The translations under genes were made by a program, and so were the position numbers. Positions 59,470 to 64,000 of a stretch of DNA of 64,000 nucleotides are shown here, in pieces; position 1 is the first letter of the stretch; each line of letters begins with the position of its first letter. Source of the DNA: Rikenellaceae bacterium (GTDB taxonomy: Bacteria; Bacteroidota; Bacteroidia; Bacteroidales; Rikenellaceae); NCBI GenBank assembly GCA_015060105.1, contig SUZD01000001.1, forward strand, positions 1 to 64,000, given 5' to 3'. Below the pieces are notes generated by a model. The model had not been told where the DNA came from. It ran no database searches and worked only from the letters and a program-made list of their open reading frames with translations.

Positions 59470-61032
59470 ATGAGCAACGGAAAAATTCTATGGGTGGACG
59501 ACGAAATCGAACTACTCAAACCACACATATTATTTTTAAAGAACAAAGAGTACGAAGTTACCACCTGCAACAACGGTTACGACGCTGTGGAGATGGTAGC
59601 AAGCACCCCTTTTGACCTTGTTATATTAGACGAGATGATGCCCGGTATGACAGGACTCGAAACACTCCCACGCATCAAAGACGCCAAGCCCAATCTTCCG
59701 GTGGTGATGGTCACCAAGAGCGAGGAGGAGAGCATTATGGACAAGGCCATCGGCTCCAAGATTGCCGACTACATAATAAAGCCCGTCAATCCCAATCAGG
59801 TACTGCTGTCGGTCAAAAAGAATATACATCGCCGCCAACTCGTCAGCCAACAAAGCACGGCAGACTATCGTGCCGAGTTTGGTAAAATTGCTGTTTCACT
59901 TGGCGACGCACGCTCGTTTGATGAGTGGTGCAACATCTATCGCAAACTCATAAATTGGGAGATTGAGCTGACCGACTCCGACGATTCGAGCATTAAGGAG
60001 ATTTTGGAGTATCAGAAGAACGAGGCCAATGTCGAGTTCGGCAAGTTCATAAAGCGCAACTATGCAACTTGGATTAACTCGCGCGACAAATCGGCTCCCA
60101 CGATGTCGCATACGCTGATGCGCGACAAGATTTTTCCTGTGGTAGATAACTCCTCGAAAACCACTCTTATACTGATTGACAACTTCCGTTACGACCAATG
60201 GCGTTGTATCGGAGGTATGCTATCGGATTGGTACGACACCGCCAACGAGGAGTTGTATTGCTCCATTCTGCCCACCGCAACACAATATGCCCGAAACGCA
60301 ATCTTCGCAGGTCTTACTCCCCTATCCATCGACAAACTGATGCCAAACAGGTGGCTCAACGACAACGAGGAGGGTGGTAAAAATCTCTACGAGGAGGAGT
60401 TTTTCCGCCGACTGCTGCAAAGTTCGGGACACGGCACCTTAAACGCCACCTTCGACAAATTGGTGCGCCCCGAAGCAGGCCGCAAACTCATCGACAACAT
60501 TCAGCACATCTATGATGCGGACTTTTCGATTATCGTATATAACTTCCTCGACATCTTGTCGCACGCGCGTACCGAGACCGAAATCATACGGGAATTAACC
60601 GACTCCGAGGCTTCGTTCCGCTCTCTGACAGCTTCGTGGTTCGAGCATAGCGAGTTGTTCACCCTGCTCAAAATGTTGGCGCAAAAGGGTCACACCGTAA
60701 TCATCACATCGGATCACGGAACAATCCGCGTCGATAATCCCATTAAGATTGTCGGCGACCGCGACACCTCGTCGAATCTGCGTTACAAGACAGGCCGCAG
60801 TTTGAATGGCTACAACCCCAAAGCCGTCTATGAGGTTACCAAACCCGAGGAGGTGCAACTGCCACGAGGCAACATCTCTTCGACCTATGTATTTGCCACC
60901 TCGCGCGACTTCTTTGTCTATTCCAACAACGCAAATCAATTCACGCGCTACTATCGTGAGACATTCCAACACGGAGGTATCTCGATGGAGGAGATGATGG
61001 TGCCATACATAGTGCTCAAACCCAAGAAATAA
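59470..61032 (+). CDS. porX: PorX-like response regulator with C-terminal PglZ/alkaline phosphatase-like domain
   Basis: Start trimmed to MSNGKILWVDDEIELLKPH; receiver DLVILDEMMPGMTG; KTTLILIDNFRYDQW, TSDHGT, RYKTGRSL. Confidence 0.9.
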   Translation: MSNGKILWVDDEIELLKPHILFLKNKEYEVTTCNNGYDAVEMVASTPFDLVILDEMMPGMTGLETLPRIKDAKPNLPVVMVTKSEEESIMDKAIGSKIADYIIKPVNPNQVLLSVKKNIHRRQLVSQQSTADYRAEFGKIAVSLGDARSFDEWCNIYRKLINWEIELTDSDDSSIKEILEYQKNEANVEFGKFIKRNYATWINSRDKSAPTMSHTLMRDKIFPVVDNSSKTTLILIDNFRYDQWRCIGGMLSDWYDTANEELYCSILPTATQYARNAIFAGLTPLSIDKLMPNRWLNDNEEGGKNLYEEEFFRRLLQSSGHGTLNATFDKLVRPEAGRKLIDNIQHIYDADFSIIVYNFLDILSHARTETEIIRELTDSEASFRSLTASWFEHSELFTLLKMLAQKGHTVIITSDHGTIRVDNPIKIVGDRDTSSNLRYKTGRSLNGYNPKAVYEVTKPEEVQLPRGNISSTYVFATSRDFFVYSNNANQFTRYYRETFQHGGISMEEMMVPYIVLKPKK

Positions 61033-61054
61033 CAAAACCCACACATACGACACA

Positions 61055-61477
61055 ATGAAATCATTTGAGATACACTCGCTTGGCGAGTTGGACAAAGCGG
61101 CGGAGTTTTTCTGCGACAACCTCGGCGACCATCGCATCGTCGCACTATATGGTCCTATGGGTGCCGGCAAAACGACACTTGTAACTGCCATTGCTCGCCA
61201 CTTGGGATCGAGCGACAATGTCACAAGCCCCACCTTTGCCATTGTTAATAGTTACGACACCGATTCGGGAGGGATTATCTATCACTTCGATTTCTACCGA
61301 CTTAATCGTCCCGAAGAGGCTTTCGACATTGGCTACGAGGAGTATTTTTTCAGCGGAGAATTATGCCTTATCGAGTGGCCCGAGAAGATTGAGCCCCTGC
61401 TACCCGAAGAGACCCTCAAAGTACACATAAGTGTCACGGGCGATAATTCAAGGCTATTATCAATCGACACAGAATAA
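61055..61477 (+). CDS. tsaE: tRNA threonylcarbamoyladenosine biosynthesis ATPase
   Basis: VALYGPMGAGKTTLVTAIARHLG...VTSPTFAIVNSYD...IIYHFDFYRL...LCLIEWPEKIE. Confidence 0.95.
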   Translation: MKSFEIHSLGELDKAAEFFCDNLGDHRIVALYGPMGAGKTTLVTAIARHLGSSDNVTSPTFAIVNSYDTDSGGIIYHFDFYRLNRPEEAFDIGYEEYFFSGELCLIEWPEKIEPLLPEETLKVHISVTGDNSRLLSIDTE

Positions 61478-61518
61478 AAAAATGGCGTGTCCCAAAACTT
61501 GTTGGACACGCCATTTTT
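61478..61518. terminator. Bidirectional terminator between convergent genes
   Basis: AAATGGCGTGTCC-CAAAACTTGTT-GGACACGCCATTTTT. Confidence 0.85.
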
Positions 61519-62337
61519 CTACTTTTCGAGATTATATATATGATAGGGATAAACCCACACATCCGGGACAATCTCGTCAATCTCTCGTTTCAAACGGATT
61601 GCATCACTCTCGTCGGTGAAGCGACCAACGGTTACCCAGAAACGCGCGCGGCCAGGGATAAACTTATAGGTCGAAGTATAGCCCTCCTCGGCCATACGAG
61701 CAATCATTCTATCGGCATTAGCCTCGACATCAAACACACCCACGATAACGTGATAGCCACTTTGGTCACCCTCGGCAGATTGAGCTCCCAAAGGATTATC
61801 AACAACAGGGTCGTGCGACACCTCGGTCGAATCAGCCTTTTGCACCATCTCGGTTTCACAACCCCAGATGCGAACTTTCACAACGTCCCAATAGGCGTAC
61901 GTCCACCAAGCACCGATACCGACTGCAACCAGCAGCAATATCCACAACCATTTGACAGGTGCTTTATGACGACGCTCGGGGGCTGTCGGATTGAGTTTCG
62001 CTTCAAACGTTGCATCGACGCTCAACACGCCTGCCAAAACAACACCCACACCCTCAATTACTACACCTTCGGGCTTCGACGCCGATGCCTTCCACTCCTC
62101 GAAAAGGATTGCGGCTTGCTCTTTGCCGACACCTCCAACTTCGGCAATCAAATCAACAACCGATACAGCTGTTGCATCTTGTGCCACACACACCAATTCG
62201 CTTGACGGGGGCAACATATTACCTTTTTCGTCCTTACGGGCGGGGGTTGATACTACTTTAAGCACTCCGACCTCGGGGATTTCTACAACCTTACGAGCGG
62301 ACAATGCATTATAAATAATCTTATCTACGGTAGCCAT
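61519..62337 (-). CDS. SPOR-domain protein with N-terminal HU/CCDC81-like region and one TM segment
   Basis: KIIYNALSARKVVEIPEVGVLKVV...; WLWILLLVAVGIGAWWTY; YHVIVGVFDVEANADRMIARMAEEGYTS...FWVTVGRFTDESDAIRLKREI. Confidence 0.82.
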   Translation of the reverse strand: MATVDKIIYNALSARKVVEIPEVGVLKVVSTPARKDEKGNMLPPSSELVCVAQDATAVSVVDLIAEVGGVGKEQAAILFEEWKASASKPEGVVIEGVGVVLAGVLSVDATFEAKLNPTAPERRHKAPVKWLWILLLVAVGIGAWWTYAYWDVVKVRIWGCETEMVQKADSTEVSHDPVVDNPLGAQSAEGDQSGYHVIVGVFDVEANADRMIARMAEEGYTSTYKFIPGRARFWVTVGRFTDESDAIRLKREIDEIVPDVWVYPYHIYNLEK

Positions 62338-62339
62338 AA

Positions 62340-63191
62340 CTATCTCTTTTTGGCGTTAGACACTTTCGGTTTTTCGGTTGGAACGGGTACATATTTTTTG
62401 AATCGTTCGGTATAGGACAAGGCGATACAAGCTGCACCCAACAATATAAACGGGATACTCAACCATTGGCCCATCAACAAATCCATTCCCTCTTCCCACG
62501 ACTCTTGCACCTGCTTGATATACTCAATAATGAAGCGCGAAAGAAATATTCCGATAAGACCTACGCCAAACAACATTCCCGGGTGGCGACGGCCTTGGTC
62601 GAACTTATAGTACATTACGGCCAACACTACAAATGTCAGGATATAGCACAACGCCTCGTAAATCTGAGTTGGGTGCATCGGCACGGTTTCGCCCGTACGC
62701 ACAAAGATAAAGCCCCAAGGAAGGTCGGTCGGAGTGCCATATATCTCGGAGTTCATAAGGTTTCCGAAGCGCACAAACGAGCCGCCTATCGAGGCTGCAA
62801 TAACAATACGGTCAAGACCCCATACATAGGGCATCTTATTCTTACGGGCAAAGAGCCACAAGCCTACCAACATACCGAGTGCTGCACCGTGACTTGCCAT
62901 ACCGCCCTCGTGAATGTAGAGTATTTTGAGCGGATTGGCCATAGTAGCCGCAAAGTCATAGAAAAGGCAGTGACCCAGGCGAGAACCGATAATGGTTCCG
63001 AGCGACACATACCAAAAAGCCGAATCGGCTATCTTCTCGGACAGACCCTCACGACGGCAGAACTGTGTAAACAACCAGGCACCAAGTCCGATTGCCAATG
63101 CCCAACTCAAACCATAATAGCGTACGCCCCTACCAAAAATTGTAAACATTACAGGATCAACGTCCCATGTTATTGCAAGTGTATCAAACAT
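62340..63191 (-). CDS. lgt: Prolipoprotein diacylglyceryl transferase
   Basis: IGSRLGHCLFYD; RFGNLMNSEIYGTPTDLPWGFIFVRTGETVPMHPTQIYEALCY. Confidence 0.95.
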   Translation of the reverse strand: MFDTLAITWDVDPVMFTIFGRGVRYYGLSWALAIGLGAWLFTQFCRREGLSEKIADSAFWYVSLGTIIGSRLGHCLFYDFAATMANPLKILYIHEGGMASHGAALGMLVGLWLFARKNKMPYVWGLDRIVIAASIGGSFVRFGNLMNSEIYGTPTDLPWGFIFVRTGETVPMHPTQIYEALCYILTFVVLAVMYYKFDQGRRHPGMLFGVGLIGIFLSRFIIEYIKQVQESWEEGMDLLMGQWLSIPFILLGAACIALSYTERFKKYVPVPTEKPKVSNAKKR

Positions 63192-63202
63192 ATCTCCTCC
63201 GC

Positions 63203-63796
63203 CTATTTATTGTAATGTTTCATCAGTCGGGCGATATACTTGCCGACGATATCGAACTCCAAATTAACACGAGTACCCACTTTGATATTATGGAAATTGG
63301 TATGCTCGTAGGTATAAGGGATTATTGCAACTCGGAACGAGCCTTCGCACGAGTCGCACACCGTAAGGCTGACGCCATTGACCGTTATAGAGCCTTTCTC
63401 GACGGTTACATTGTCACCCGTCTGCTCGTACTCGAATTTGAAATACCAACTGCCATCGGCGTCCTCGACATCGACACACACTGCGGTTTGGTCAACGTGT
63501 CCTTGTACAATGTGTCCGTCCAGCAACGCATCGGGGCGCATACTACGCTCCAAATTGACCTCGTCACCCACTTGCAACTCGCCAAGATTGCTCTTGATGA
63601 GTGTTTCGTGCATTGCGGTTACAGTATAGCGATTACCCTCCAAAGCCACAACCGTAAGGCATACGCCATTGTGAGCAACGCTTTGGTCTATTTTAAGTTG
63701 GTCGGCAAAGGGAGCCTCCAACGTAAAGTGCTTATTTTGTCTATCGGTACGAATCTCAACCACGCGAGCCGTACACTCTACTATTCCCGAAAACAT
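63203..63796 (-). CDS. ribE: Riboflavin synthase (alpha chain)
   Basis: MFSGIVECTARVVEIR...VAHNGVCLTVVALEGNRYTV...GHIVQGHVDQTAVC...GSITVNGVSLTV. Confidence 0.96.
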   Translation of the reverse strand: MFSGIVECTARVVEIRTDRQNKHFTLEAPFADQLKIDQSVAHNGVCLTVVALEGNRYTVTAMHETLIKSNLGELQVGDEVNLERSMRPDALLDGHIVQGHVDQTAVCVDVEDADGSWYFKFEYEQTGDNVTVEKGSITVNGVSLTVCDSCEGSFRVAIIPYTYEHTNFHNIKVGTRVNLEFDIVGKYIARLMKHYNK

Positions 63797-63814
63797 AAAA
63801 TCTCAACTACTTAA

Positions 63815-64000
63815 TTAAAATTTACGCGAGCCCACAACGCCCACAAGTCGATATATCGAGCCTACGCTCTCACGCGGAATCTCGAAACTCTCGCGTCCTT
63901 GGCTTGCCGACGCCTCCAAACGCAACATCTCGTCATTGGAGCCTTGACGTACACGACGCAAAACTACAAATCTTTCGCTTACCACCAAATATATCTCGCC
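63815..64000 (-). CDS. C-terminal fragment, probable S24/LexA-like peptidase regulator (5' end outside window)
   Basis: Manual translation: GEIYLVVSERFVVLRRVRQGSNDEMLRLEASASQGRESFEIPRESVGSIYRLVGVVGSRKF*. Confidence 0.55.
   Translation of the reverse strand, partial: GEIYLVVSERFVVLRRVRQGSNDEMLRLEASASQGRESFEIPRESVGSIYRLVGVVGSRKF

Noticed and set aside
1-64000. tRNA, rRNA, transposase/IS, defence system
   Set aside because: No recognisable cloverleaf, rRNA segment, transposase motifs, terminal inverted repeats or known defence genes found by reading; a tRNAscan/Infernal/DefenseFinder run would be decisive.

Overview
A 64 kb stretch of a Bacteroidales-type chromosome, read from gene content, TTTG/TAnnTTTG promoters and fimbrillin/BACON/DUF4270/PorX families; the genus is not determined. 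Layout: (1) 1-10.3 kb, surface/accessory region: a truncated 48-bp-repeat protein, a lipoprotein with two tandem 'DPCPAG' (Fibrobacter major paralogous-type) modules, a His-rich TonB receptor, and a small-ORF plus fimbrillin/BACON lipoprotein pair behind two abutting perfect palindromes. (2) 11-28.9 kb, the str-S10-spc-alpha ribosomal supercluster on the minus strand (rpsL to rplQ), including rpmJ, which the ORF track misses. (3) 29-45.5 kb, mostly plus-strand housekeeping genes (LemA, SDR, yfhO-like, ftsX, uppP, truB, queA, GT5-like, DUF4270, topA, aroE, DUF1080). (4) 45.5-64 kb, envelope and housekeeping genes (PpiD-like, GldE-like, LptC-like, coaX, mfd, rng, HU, PorX-like, tsaE, lgt, ribE). 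I found no CRISPR array, transposase, rRNA or tRNA that I could support. I see no clear new defence or mobile system. The most notable unexplained items are the adjacent palindromes with a small ORF at 6.87-7.10 kb, a long hairpin overlapping a candidate promoter inside the spc operon (19.12-19.18 kb), a recurrent GTGTCC/GGACAC terminator-stem family, and two to four genes absent from the ORF track. All family calls come from reading the translations; no searches were run.
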